A stretch of 8,265 nucleotides of DNA, taken from an uncultured Synergistales bacterium. GTDB taxonomy: Bacteria; Synergistota; Synergistia; Synergistales; Aminobacteriaceae. Shown in pieces: positions 1 to 6,436 of this stretch (its first letter is position 1; each line of letters starts with the position of its first letter). Both the position numbers and the translations under genes were made by a program. The notes beneath the pieces are model-generated. The model searched no databases. It saw only the letters and a program-made list of their open reading frames with translations, and was not told where the DNA came from. Location: NCBI GenBank assembly GCA_905233295.1, contig CAJODX010000039.1:1-8265 (forward strand), given 5' to 3'.

Positions 1-1106
1 TTATTTTAATTTTTATTACAAACGAAAATTCTTTTGCCGCTGTAAACCTTCAGGATATGGACTTTTCACGGGTTAATCCGAAAGTCAGAATCAAAGATAT
101 AACTGAAGTCGAAGGCGCAAGAAACAACCAGCTGACAGGCATCGGTCTTGTTACGGGACTTAACGGCACAGGCGATAACTCTCAAATGGCTGTCCAGATG
201 ATGCGCAACATGATGAGAAATTTCGGCGTAACTCTCGATGCACGTTCAGTCAGAACACGAAACATCGCCGTGGTCGCGTTGACAGCAAATCTTCCGCCTT
301 ACGTCAGACCCGGACAGAATATTGATGTCAACGTCAACACGATGGGCAACGCTTCAAGCCTTCAGGGAGGAATGTTGATTCAATCTCCGCTGCGTGCTGC
401 TGACGGGAGAGTTTACGCGGTCGCTCAGGGACCTGTCATCGTTGGAGGCGTAAGCGCACAGGGTGCAGGAGCTTCAAGAACGCAGAATATTCCTACTGCA
501 GGGCGTGTTCCGAACGGTGCTATCGTTGAGCGTGAAGTCCCGAGCGATTATACAATGGGCGGTCAGGTTGCGCTGCTGCTAAGAGATCCTGACTTCACAA
601 CGGCACAGAGAATAGCTGACGCAATCAACAGAGCTTACGGAGTTGTGGCATATGCTGTTGACGCTGCACGGGTCGAAATTAATCTTCCCGGACAGTATGT
701 TCAGGCACCTACGGCTTTTCTTGCGAACATGGGCGGAATCGAAATCGAACCTGACACGAGCGCGAAAGTCGCAGTGAATGAACGCAGCGGCACTGTAGTA
801 ATGGGCGGCAACGTCCGAATAAGTTCAGTAGGTGTTGCTCACGGAAATTTAGTCGTTCAGGTCGCAGATGACCCGAACGTCGTTCAGCCCGAAAGTCTCA
901 GCGAAGGTAGCACAGTCGTAACACGCAGATCCGACATTACCGTTGATGAAGAAGGCGGAAGCATGATAGCAATGCCGGCAACTACAACAGTAAGAGATTT
1001 AGTCCGCGTAATGAACTCTTTAGGCGCAACACCGCGCGACATAATCGAAATTTTACAGGCTATCGACAAAGCCGGAGCTTTACACGGCGAACTGGTAACA
1101 ATGTGA
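1..1106 (+). CDS. flgI: Flagellar P-ring protein FlgI (5' end cut by window edge)
   Basis: FlgI monomers assemble in the periplasm into the P ring, the peptidoglycan-level bushing around the flagellar rod; the family is found only in diderms. The reading frame is open to the left edge: 18 codons precede the first in-window ATG (57). They encode a hydrophobic run (ILIFIT) and a signal-peptidase-like SFAA site, so the gene begins just outside the window and ATG 57 is not the true start. About 367 residues are visible, close to the usual 360-370. Family hallmarks are the RIKDI..VEG.R.NQL.G.GLV.GLNGTGD block soon after the signal peptide, LPPYVRPGQ.IDV, the PNGAIVEREV centre, and the C-terminal TVRDLVR.MNSLGATPRDIIEILQAI. 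There are no cysteines, unlike E. coli FlgI, which carries a disulfide. It is followed by flgJ with a 15-bp gap, the usual flagellar order. Identification is very secure. Confidence 0.97.
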   Translation, partial: ILIFITNENSFAAVNLQDMDFSRVNPKVRIKDITEVEGARNNQLTGIGLVTGLNGTGDNSQMAVQMMRNMMRNFGVTLDARSVRTRNIAVVALTANLPPYVRPGQNIDVNVNTMGNASSLQGGMLIQSPLRAADGRVYAVAQGPVIVGGVSAQGAGASRTQNIPTAGRVPNGAIVEREVPSDYTMGGQVALLLRDPDFTTAQRIADAINRAYGVVAYAVDAARVEINLPGQYVQAPTAFLANMGGIEIEPDTSAKVAVNERSGTVVMGGNVRISSVGVAHGNLVVQVADDPNVVQPESLSEGSTVVTRRSDITVDEEGGSMIAMPATTTVRDLVRVMNSLGATPRDIIEILQAIDKAGALHGELVTM

Positions 1107-1114
1107 AAGGAGAA
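1106..1114 (+). promoter_or_regulatory. Ribosome binding site of flgJ
   Basis: AAAGGAGAA begins on the last base of the flgI stop codon. Its GGAG core lies 9 nt ahead of ATG 1122. This strong Shine-Dalgarno fixes the flgJ start and suggests efficient translation straight after FlgI. Confidence 0.85.
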
Positions 1115-1121
1115 TTTTTTT

Positions 1122-1490
1122 ATGATAAACGGAATCAGCGCATCAAAAATCGTAAAGACAAATATTGATCCAGAAATTCACAAGACTGAAGACGCTCTGA
1201 AATTAAAAGAATCCTGCCAGCAGTTTGAGAGCATTCTCTGGTCGAAACTCTGGAAAGATATGAAACAGTCCGCAATGGCAATCAGCGGTGCTGATAAAGA
1301 ACGCCCGTACAAACAAATGGAAGACTTATCACTCGAAATGGCAACGGACGATTTAGTTGAAAGTTCGGGAGGCGCAGGACTCTGGAAAATGCTCTATGAC
1401 AGCATGATAGGCAAGGTTGCTGCTGATAAGGAAGCAAAAGAACTCCGTGAAGCAAATGAAAACGCTTCAAAACTTGACGTAACTGTGTGA
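1122..1490 (+). CDS. flgJ: Flagellar rod-binding protein, FlgJ N-terminal-domain type
   Basis: A 122-residue protein matching the rod-binding (rod scaffold/cap) domain of FlgJ. The signature lies at about residues 27-50 (LKESCQQFESILWSKLWKDM), matching the family pattern of Cys, Gln-Phe-Glu and a hydrophobic helix. It is followed by a helical region with LSLEMATDDLVESSGGAGLWKMLYDSM. In enterobacteria FlgJ carries a second, C-terminal peptidoglycan hydrolase domain; here the protein ends after the rod-binding part and a charged tail. It can therefore help assemble the rod but should not cut peptidoglycan itself, and a separate lytic enzyme is expected elsewhere. Single-domain FlgJ proteins are known in many phyla, so this is not a truncation artefact. 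It directly follows flgI with a strong RBS and lies 3 bp before the next gene. Confidence 0.9.
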   Translation: MINGISASKIVKTNIDPEIHKTEDALKLKESCQQFESILWSKLWKDMKQSAMAISGADKERPYKQMEDLSLEMATDDLVESSGGAGLWKMLYDSMIGKVAADKEAKELREANENASKLDVTV

Positions 1491-1493
1491 AAA

Positions 1494-2615
1494 ATGAGAG
1501 CGTTCATATTAATTCCGCTTGCTGTATGCGTTTATGAGATTGCAAGTTTGATTTTGCCGCTGAAACTTCCGCTTGGGGGAAGAATTTTGGCGTATCTCGT
1601 TTTACTCTCAGGTCTGCTCAAAGGAATGCTGTACCGTCAGACACCGAACGGATTTGAAATCATCGAACTTCCTTATGGCTGTGCGCTGTTTGTTTCGATA
1701 GTTTTTAATTTTATAATAGTTGCGTTCTTTATGCTCCTTGTTAAAGACGCGGTTTTTATAATCTGGAAAATTTTTTCGCGCTCAGAGTTTCCCGGCTATT
1801 ACGCTTCGCTTTTTGTTTTCAGCATTGCGTTCTGCTCGACACTCTACGGAACATATGAAGGTTTGAAACTTCCTCCTGTCGTAACTCACGAAATTTTCAT
1901 TGAAGGACTCGGAAAAGATTTTGACGGAATGAAAATTGCAATGCTCGTTGACATTCACGCCGATGAATTAACGAATCATGCTGCTGTACAGAAAATTGTT
2001 GACCGTACAAACGCGTTGAATCCCGATTTAATTTTGATTCCGGGCGATTTTGTTGACGGTTCAGTGAGAGCGCGAAGCTACGATCTTGCACCGATAAAAG
2101 ATCTTAAAGCAAAATTCGGCGTGTTGGGCGTAACGGGCAATCACGAATATTATTTTGATTTTCACGGCTGGATGAAAGAAATTAAAAATTTCGGTGTGAA
2201 ACTGCTGAATAACGAAAATGAAATTTTAATTTCGGGCGATTCAAAATTAATTATCGCGGGAGTTCCCGACATTACAGGCAAAATGATGGGACTGACAGCA
2301 CCGAATCTTGAACAGGCACTGAAAAATATTCCCGATGCGCCTGTCATTTTAATGGATCACAGACCTGACGCAGCGAGAGAAAATGCAAAATATAAAAATA
2401 TTGCGCTTCAGCTTTCAGGACACACTCACGGCGGACAGATGCCCGGAATGTATTATATTGTTAAACGCGCAAACAAAGGTTTCATTCGAGGCTGGTATGA
2501 AATTGAGAAAATGAAATTGTACGTCAGTCCGGGAACATCGCAGTGGAACGGCTTTGCATTCAGACTTTTCGACCCGTCGGAAATTTCTTTGTTTGTTCTT
2601 CGCGTTAAAAAATAA
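1494..2615 (+). CDS. Membrane-anchored metallophosphoesterase (YkuE/YaeI-like calcineurin fold)
   Basis: 373 residues in two parts. Residues 1-122 contain about four hydrophobic segments (roughly 3-22, 31-47, 61-83, 104-121), giving a membrane anchor. Residues 130-373 form a calcineurin-like phosphoesterase with its metal-binding motifs in order: D-x-H at 153-155 (LVDIHAD), GDFVD at 184-188, GNHE at 215-218, a lone His at 289 (MDHRPD) and GHTHGGQ at 309-315. All expected ligands are present, so it should be an active two-metal enzyme. Related proteins in this family include phosphoesterases acting on lipid-type substrates such as UDP-2,3-diacylglucosamine (YaeI), but the substrate here cannot be read from sequence. 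The start lies 3 bp after the flgJ stop with no clear Shine-Dalgarno, suggesting translational coupling to the flagellar genes. Its end is 2 bp from the convergent citC end. It is not a standard flagellar gene. Confidence 0.88.
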   Translation: MRAFILIPLAVCVYEIASLILPLKLPLGGRILAYLVLLSGLLKGMLYRQTPNGFEIIELPYGCALFVSIVFNFIIVAFFMLLVKDAVFIIWKIFSRSEFPGYYASLFVFSIAFCSTLYGTYEGLKLPPVVTHEIFIEGLGKDFDGMKIAMLVDIHADELTNHAAVQKIVDRTNALNPDLILIPGDFVDGSVRARSYDLAPIKDLKAKFGVLGVTGNHEYYFDFHGWMKEIKNFGVKLLNNENEILISGDSKLIIAGVPDITGKMMGLTAPNLEQALKNIPDAPVILMDHRPDAARENAKYKNIALQLSGHTHGGQMPGMYYIVKRANKGFIRGWYEIEKMKLYVSPGTSQWNGFAFRLFDPSEISLFVLRVKK

Positions 2616-2617
2616 TT

Positions 2618-3664
2618 TCAGTAGTGTATGACGTTTCCTGTTGATTGGATTTTTTCAATGACATTCGCGGCGGCTGGACTTGTGAAAAATTTATACGTGC
2701 TGTCCGGCACAAGATTTTTAATTTTTTCAAGTTCGCCGTTTTTTATTGCCTGTCTGACGTTTGATGCGCTGATGACTTCGCCGTTTTCTTCTTTTCTCGG
2801 AACGACAATGCACTGAATGCCGTTTTCGGGAAGTTTCTCTTTCATAATTTCGTTGTAAATTCCCGTTACGAGGCTCTTGGGTTCTTCACCGACATAACGT
2901 CTGTTAATGCCGAGGGTTTTCGCGATTCTGACAAAAACGCTTAAATCTAAATTTGCGTGGCTCTCGATAACGGCGCTGTCATCTTTCTGAAAATAGCTCG
3001 GGAACGTTGCGTTGCTGATGATGTACGGACCTGTGTTGTGATAAATTAAATTTTTTAGGTGCGCTGTGCCTTCGATGATTAATTTTCTGCGGATTTCAAA
3101 CGGAACGAGCGAAGCATCTTCGCTGACCATGAAAACGTGAAGAAAATCATTTTCCGCGGCGGCTTTTTCGATTAAATACAAATGTCCGAGCGTGAAAGGA
3201 TTTGCGTTTAAAACGAGCGCGGCGATTTTTTCACCGTCAACTTTTGTTGCGGCGAGTTCTTCAAGATAGCTGCTGAAACCTGCGGGTCTGTTTTCCATGA
3301 AGACAATTTGATTTTCAATCCTTACGATTTCATAGAAACCGAGATCGCCGAAAAATTTCGCGGAGTTACATTTTGTGTATAAAAATAAATGAGAAATTTT
3401 TCTGTTGTATTCATATTGAACGAGATGAGAAACGATTTCGTTCATAAGACCTTCGCCCTGATGTTCATGGCTGACAGCCATACAGCGCAGTGTATTCCCG
3501 AAACAGCTTCCCGTTGCAATAACGTTGTAATCTTCGTCATAAACCGCGCATGTGTAATCAAGATTTTTATCGCGCCTTATGCCTTCCTGCAATAATAATT
3601 TTTCGATTGCCGCGTTAGCTCTTTTATCTGACGGATAAACTTTTGAAACGGAATATTCTGACAT
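2618..3664 (-). CDS. citC: [Citrate (pro-3S)-lyase] ligase, orphan
   Basis: CitC activates citrate lyase by acetylating the thiol of its acyl-carrier-protein prosthetic group with acetate and ATP (releasing AMP and PPi) in the cytoplasm. At 348 residues it has the normal family length. The N-terminal part (about 1-130) is a GNAT-like acetyltransferase fold with LRCMAVSHEHQGEGLMNEIV (59-78) and the late FFGDLGFYEI motif. The C-terminal part is a nucleotidyltransferase fold with the ATP-binding NANPFTLGH (153-161, T/HxGH motif), a VPFEIRRKLI segment and ISASNVR (298-304). The start at 3664 is supported by a good upstream Shine-Dalgarno. The citrate lyase subunits (citD, citE, citF) and accessory genes (citX, citG) are absent from the window, so partners must be elsewhere or the ligase serves another target. 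It lies downstream of the S9 peptidase gene on the same strand, with a hairpin between. Confidence 0.92.
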   Translation of the reverse strand: MSEYSVSKVYPSDKRANAAIEKLLLQEGIRRDKNLDYTCAVYDEDYNVIATGSCFGNTLRCMAVSHEHQGEGLMNEIVSHLVQYEYNRKISHLFLYTKCNSAKFFGDLGFYEIVRIENQIVFMENRPAGFSSYLEELAATKVDGEKIAALVLNANPFTLGHLYLIEKAAAENDFLHVFMVSEDASLVPFEIRRKLIIEGTAHLKNLIYHNTGPYIISNATFPSYFQKDDSAVIESHANLDLSVFVRIAKTLGINRRYVGEEPKSLVTGIYNEIMKEKLPENGIQCIVVPRKEENGEVISASNVRQAIKNGELEKIKNLVPDSTYKFFTSPAAANVIEKIQSTGNVIHY

Positions 3665-3672
3665 GAAAATTT

Positions 3673-3680
3673 TCTCCTTA
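3673..3680 (-). promoter_or_regulatory. Ribosome binding site of citC
   Basis: Read on the minus strand, TAAGGAGA lies 8-9 nt ahead of ATG 3664. It directly abuts the T-rich tract of the upstream hairpin, so the hairpin and the RBS could influence each other. Confidence 0.75.
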
Positions 3681-3739
3681 AAAAATAAAATTCAGGAAGC
3701 AGAAAAATTTTTCTTTTCTCTTTATCTTCCTGCTCCCTG
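3680..3739 (-). terminator. Terminator-like hairpin between the S9 peptidase gene and citC
   Basis: On the minus strand, CAGGGAGCAG (3739-3730) pairs with CTGCTTCCTG (3702-3693) as a 10-bp stem with one G-U pair. The loop is long (27 nt), and the stem is followed by a T-rich tract (TTTTATTTTTT, 3690-3680). It sits 11 bp after the S9 stop codon. The arrangement fits an intrinsic terminator of the S9 gene or, because it ends at the citC RBS, a partial terminator or attenuator for citC. The long loop lowers confidence. On the plus strand the pair would be an A-C mismatch and no T tract follows, so it is directional. Confidence 0.5.
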
Positions 3740-3750
3740 TTTGAGTTTTT

Positions 3751-5634
3751 TCACCTTGAGCCTAAATATTTTCTGAAAAATTCTTCCATTTGACGGTAAA
3801 AATCAAATCTGTTTTCTTCGTTCTGAAAGCCGTGCCCTTCATTGTCCTTCACCATGTAAATGACTTCTTTGCCTGCCTTTCGGACAGCTTCGACTATCTG
3901 ATCCGACTCTGCCTTGTTGACTCTCGGATCGTTCGCGCCCTGAGCAATGAAAAGCGGAATTTTTATATTTTCAGCATGGAACACCGGCGAAATTTCTTCG
4001 AGGAGTTCTTTGTCTTTCACAGGATCGCCGACTGACTCGTATTCCATTTCAATCATGGGCTTCCAGTACGGCGGAATCGTTTCGAGCAACGTGAAAATAT
4101 TTGACGGTCCAACGTAACTCACGGCACAGGCGTATAAATCCGGCGTGAATGTCGCTCCGGCGAGTGCCGCGTAACCTCCGTAGCTACCGCCGAAAATAGC
4201 GAGTTTCTTTCTGTCCGCTATACCCTGCTCAACCGCCCATAAAACTCCGTCAGTAACATCGTCCTGCATTTTCTTTCCCCATTGTTTGAAGCCTGCCTGC
4301 CAAAAAGCTTTGCCGTAACCTGTTGAGCCTCTGAAATTCACGCTCAGGACAGCAAGACCTCTGTTGGCAAGAAACTGCGCGACTGAATCAAATCCCCAAT
4401 AGTCTCTCGCGCTAGGACCTCCGTGAGGAATGACAACGAGCGGAAGATCTTTTGATTCAACACCTGAAGGCAGAGTTATGTAGCCGTGAATCGTTAAATC
4501 ATCGCGGGATTTATATTCTATCGCCTTCATTGATGCCATATGTTCCTCTTTGAGCCATGGTGAAAGCTCCGCGAGTTTTGAAATCGAATTGTCTTTCCTG
4601 TCGTAAAGATAATACGCACCGCGTGTTCTGTCGCTGTATGTCCGAATGATAAGGCGTCTTTCATCATCGTCCGTATCTGAAATAACGGCTTCACAGTTAG
4701 GGAAAAATCTGTCAATGTCTTTCTGAAGTTCCTCTCTGTCTTTGTCAAAAAATTTATAATGCCGTCTGTCAGTCGTATATGTAACAGCCGTGATTTTTTT
4801 CTTTTTCTTTGAGTGGAGCATGCTGCCTACATCGACTTCATCATGTTCAAAGACTAAATCAAGAATTTTATTTTCCTCAGGGTCGAATGTGTATAAAGCC
4901 GTTTTGTCCCTGCCGATATTGCTTGCGAGGTACATCATTTTGTTGTCGTATGCGAACATTATGGGGTCAAAAAATTCCTTGAAATTCGTGGTCTTTAATA
5001 TTCTGAAATCTTCACTTTCATTTGTGCGGTATAAAACACTCATGTTCACACCGTCAGTTTCAAGCGCGGCTCTCAGTTTTCCATCGTGGTCAGTCATCCA
5101 GCCTGTGATAGAGCCGGGATTTTCTGCGATTAAAGTTAATTCGCCCGTGTTTATGTCGCACCTGTAAACGTCAAAAACTTCAGGATCGCGCTGGTTCATG
5201 CCTATCAACATATGAACGGGATCTTCTTCGAGGTCATCAATGACGCCAGCCTTGACTTTTTCAAACGGAGTAAGATCTTTTGGGGTGCTGCCCTGAAGAT
5301 CTGTTATGTATATATGAAAATTTTCATCGCCGCCGCTATCTTGGACGAAAATTATTTTTTCGTTGCCTTTCCAGAAAAATCCGTCAATGTCGCGTTCTGT
5401 TGCCGAGGTGATTCTTTTTTCATTTCCTGTTTTAATGTCGCGGACGTAAACATTCATTCTGCGTTCCCATGGACGTACAAAAGCAAGTTTCGTTCCGTCA
5501 GGTGAAATTGAAAACGCGGCAGATTCCGCATTTTTGAAAAAATCTTCCATCGGGATTAAAGGCGGCAATGCGGCAAATGCTGAAGGACAGTGCGCAATCA
5601 GCATAAAGAGTATTATCAATAAAAATATTTTCAA
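3751..5634 (-). CDS. Secreted S9-family (prolyl oligopeptidase-like) serine peptidase
   Basis: 627 residues from a TTG start at 5634. That start sits 8 nt after a perfect AAAGGAG and begins a textbook signal peptide: MK, then a hydrophobic IFLLIILFMLIA core ending in SAFA before ALPP. A longer frame reaches ATG 5700, but its extra 22 residues spoil the signal peptide and lack an RBS. After cleavage comes a beta-propeller-type region with PD40/WD-like repeats (for example SISPDGTKLAF near the N terminus), which filters peptide access. A C-terminal alpha/beta hydrolase follows, with the oxyanion HGGP, the RGSTGYG segment, the nucleophile in GGSYGGYA (Ser484), the Asp in GANDPRVNK (Asp569) and the His in EGHGF (His601). 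The triad is complete, so it should be an active periplasmic or exported oligo/dipeptidyl or acylaminoacyl peptidase, probably feeding amino-acid fermentation. Exact specificity is not determinable. It is divergent to uppS and upstream of citC. Confidence 0.93.
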   Translation of the reverse strand: MKIFLLIILFMLIAHCPSAFAALPPLIPMEDFFKNAESAAFSISPDGTKLAFVRPWERRMNVYVRDIKTGNEKRITSATERDIDGFFWKGNEKIIFVQDSGGDENFHIYITDLQGSTPKDLTPFEKVKAGVIDDLEEDPVHMLIGMNQRDPEVFDVYRCDINTGELTLIAENPGSITGWMTDHDGKLRAALETDGVNMSVLYRTNESEDFRILKTTNFKEFFDPIMFAYDNKMMYLASNIGRDKTALYTFDPEENKILDLVFEHDEVDVGSMLHSKKKKKITAVTYTTDRRHYKFFDKDREELQKDIDRFFPNCEAVISDTDDDERRLIIRTYSDRTRGAYYLYDRKDNSISKLAELSPWLKEEHMASMKAIEYKSRDDLTIHGYITLPSGVESKDLPLVVIPHGGPSARDYWGFDSVAQFLANRGLAVLSVNFRGSTGYGKAFWQAGFKQWGKKMQDDVTDGVLWAVEQGIADRKKLAIFGGSYGGYAALAGATFTPDLYACAVSYVGPSNIFTLLETIPPYWKPMIEMEYESVGDPVKDKELLEEISPVFHAENIKIPLFIAQGANDPRVNKAESDQIVEAVRKAGKEVIYMVKDNEGHGFQNEENRFDFYRQMEEFFRKYLGSR

Positions 5635-5642
5635 ATAAAAGA

Positions 5643-5649
5643 CTCCTTT
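5643..5649 (-). promoter_or_regulatory. Ribosome binding site deciding a TTG start for the S9 peptidase
   Basis: AAAGGAG on the minus strand lies 8 nt before TTG 5634. No comparable site precedes ATG 5700 or 5697. This makes the TTG the likely initiation codon. Confidence 0.85.
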
Positions 5650-5678
5650 GTTACCAGAATTTATGAATATTATATAAT
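5648..5678 (+). promoter_or_regulatory. Putative promoter of the uppS-cdsA-dxr operon
   Basis: TTGTTA (5648-5653), a 19-bp spacer and a perfect TATAAT (5673-5678) form a moderate sigma-70-like promoter. It would start transcription about 40 nt upstream of uppS. Its -10 overlaps, by two bases, the -10 on the opposite strand. The spacer is longer than ideal. Confidence 0.42.
5669..5674 (-). promoter_or_regulatory. Putative -10 element for the S9 peptidase gene
   Basis: A perfect TATAAT on the minus strand lies 34 nt upstream of the TTG start and 19 nt upstream of its RBS. No good -35 (TTGACA-like) hexamer is seen about 17 bp further upstream, so this is a weak prediction in an A/T-rich stretch. 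Confidence 0.4.
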
Positions 5679-5712
5679 TAAAAAAATTCGCACGCATCAT
5701 TAAGGAAAACGG

Positions 5713-5743
5713 AGCAGAAAATTTTATGACAGCAGAAAATTTT
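5713..5743 (+). repeat. 13-nt direct repeat straddling the uppS start codon
   Basis: AGCAGAAAATTTT occurs at 5713-5725 and again at 5731-5743, separated only by ATGAC, which carries the start codon. The period is 18 bp, exactly six codons. The first copy is the RBS-to-start spacer; the second encodes residues 3-6 of UppS. The repeat is exact; any function is unknown. Confidence 0.85.
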
Positions 5744-6436
5744 GAAAAAAAAATCCCGGCTCATCTCGCGATAATTCTTGACGGCAACGGACGCTGGGCA
5801 AAAAAAAGAAATCTTCCGCGACTCCTCGGACATAGGGCAGGAGTCAGAAGGCTTGAAGACATGGTGAGACTTGTCAAAGCACGAGGGATTCGTTATTTTT
5901 CAGTTTACGCGTTTTCAACGGAAAACTGGAATCGCCCTAAAATGGAAGTCGCGGGTCTTATGAGTTTTTTCAGATATTATCTCCGAAAAAAAATCGAGAC
6001 GATTAAATCTGAAGGCGCTCGAATCAGATTTTGCGGACGTAAAGACAAAATCCCCGAAGATTTACTGGAGCTTATGCAGTGGTCTGAAGATTACACGAAA
6101 GACCAGAAAATTCTGGATTTCATTGTCTGTGTAAATTACGGCGGACGCGCTGAAATTATTGATGCGGTGAACGGCTTGATAAAATCGAATCCTGAAACTC
6201 CAATTACGGAAGAAGATTTAAGAAAACATTTTTATCTTCCCGATGTTCCCGATCCCGATTTAATCATAAGAACGAGCGGCGAACTTAGGCTCAGCAATTT
6301 CTGGCTCTGGGAGAGTGCGTACAGCGAATATTATTTCACTGACACTTACTGGCCGGATTTTGATGAAAATGAACTTGACAAGGCTCTTGAAAATTATGCC
6401 GGAAGGGATAGACGTTATGGCGGGCTTAAAAAATAA
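5726..6436 (+). CDS. uppS: Undecaprenyl (polyprenyl) diphosphate synthase
   Basis: UppS is a cytosolic, membrane-associated cis-prenyltransferase that adds isopentenyl units to farnesyl diphosphate to make the C55 carrier lipid used for peptidoglycan and O-antigen. At 236 residues it has near-standard length. It shows all family blocks: HLAIILDGNGRWAKKR at 13-28 with the catalytic Asp19, GHRAGVR (35-41), YAFSTENWNRP (61-71), CVNYGGRAEI (135-144) and the IPP-binding RTSGELRLSNF (182-192), ending in AYSEYYF and WPDF. The start at 5726 has a GGAG 11 nt upstream (5711-5714). It opens a three-gene operon and overlaps cdsA by 20 bp. Unlike the common frr-uppS-cdsA-dxr arrangement, no frr lies upstream. 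An A9 run at codons 7-10 and two A8 runs are present, but the frame is intact. Confidence 0.97.
   Translation: MTAENFEKKIPAHLAIILDGNGRWAKKRNLPRLLGHRAGVRRLEDMVRLVKARGIRYFSVYAFSTENWNRPKMEVAGLMSFFRYYLRKKIETIKSEGARIRFCGRKDKIPEDLLELMQWSEDYTKDQKILDFIVCVNYGGRAEIIDAVNGLIKSNPETPITEEDLRKHFYLPDVPDPDLIIRTSGELRLSNFWLWESAYSEYYFTDTYWPDFDENELDKALENYAGRDRRYGGLKK
6401..6408 (+). promoter_or_regulatory. Ribosome binding site deciding the cdsA start, inside uppS
   Basis: GGAAGGGA lies 8 nt before ATG 6417, within the uppS 3' end. It favours ATG 6417 over the in-frame ATGs at 6315 and 6396, which would force long overlaps with uppS. Translational coupling is likely. Confidence 0.65.

Noticed and set aside
1122..1490. 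flgJ as a truncated gene missing its muramidase domain.
   Set aside because: Single-domain FlgJ is common outside enterobacteria, and the next gene starts directly afterwards with no remnant of a lytic domain.
4790..5505. Two plus-strand open frames (4790-5167 and 5212-5505) antisense to the S9 peptidase gene.
   Set aside because: They lie wholly inside a well-supported coding region, have no RBS and encode no recognisable domain; they are shadows.
6315..6416. Longer cdsA version starting at 6315.
   Set aside because: The extra 34 residues are an out-of-frame reading of conserved uppS sequence. The RBS at 6401-6408 and family length favour 6417.
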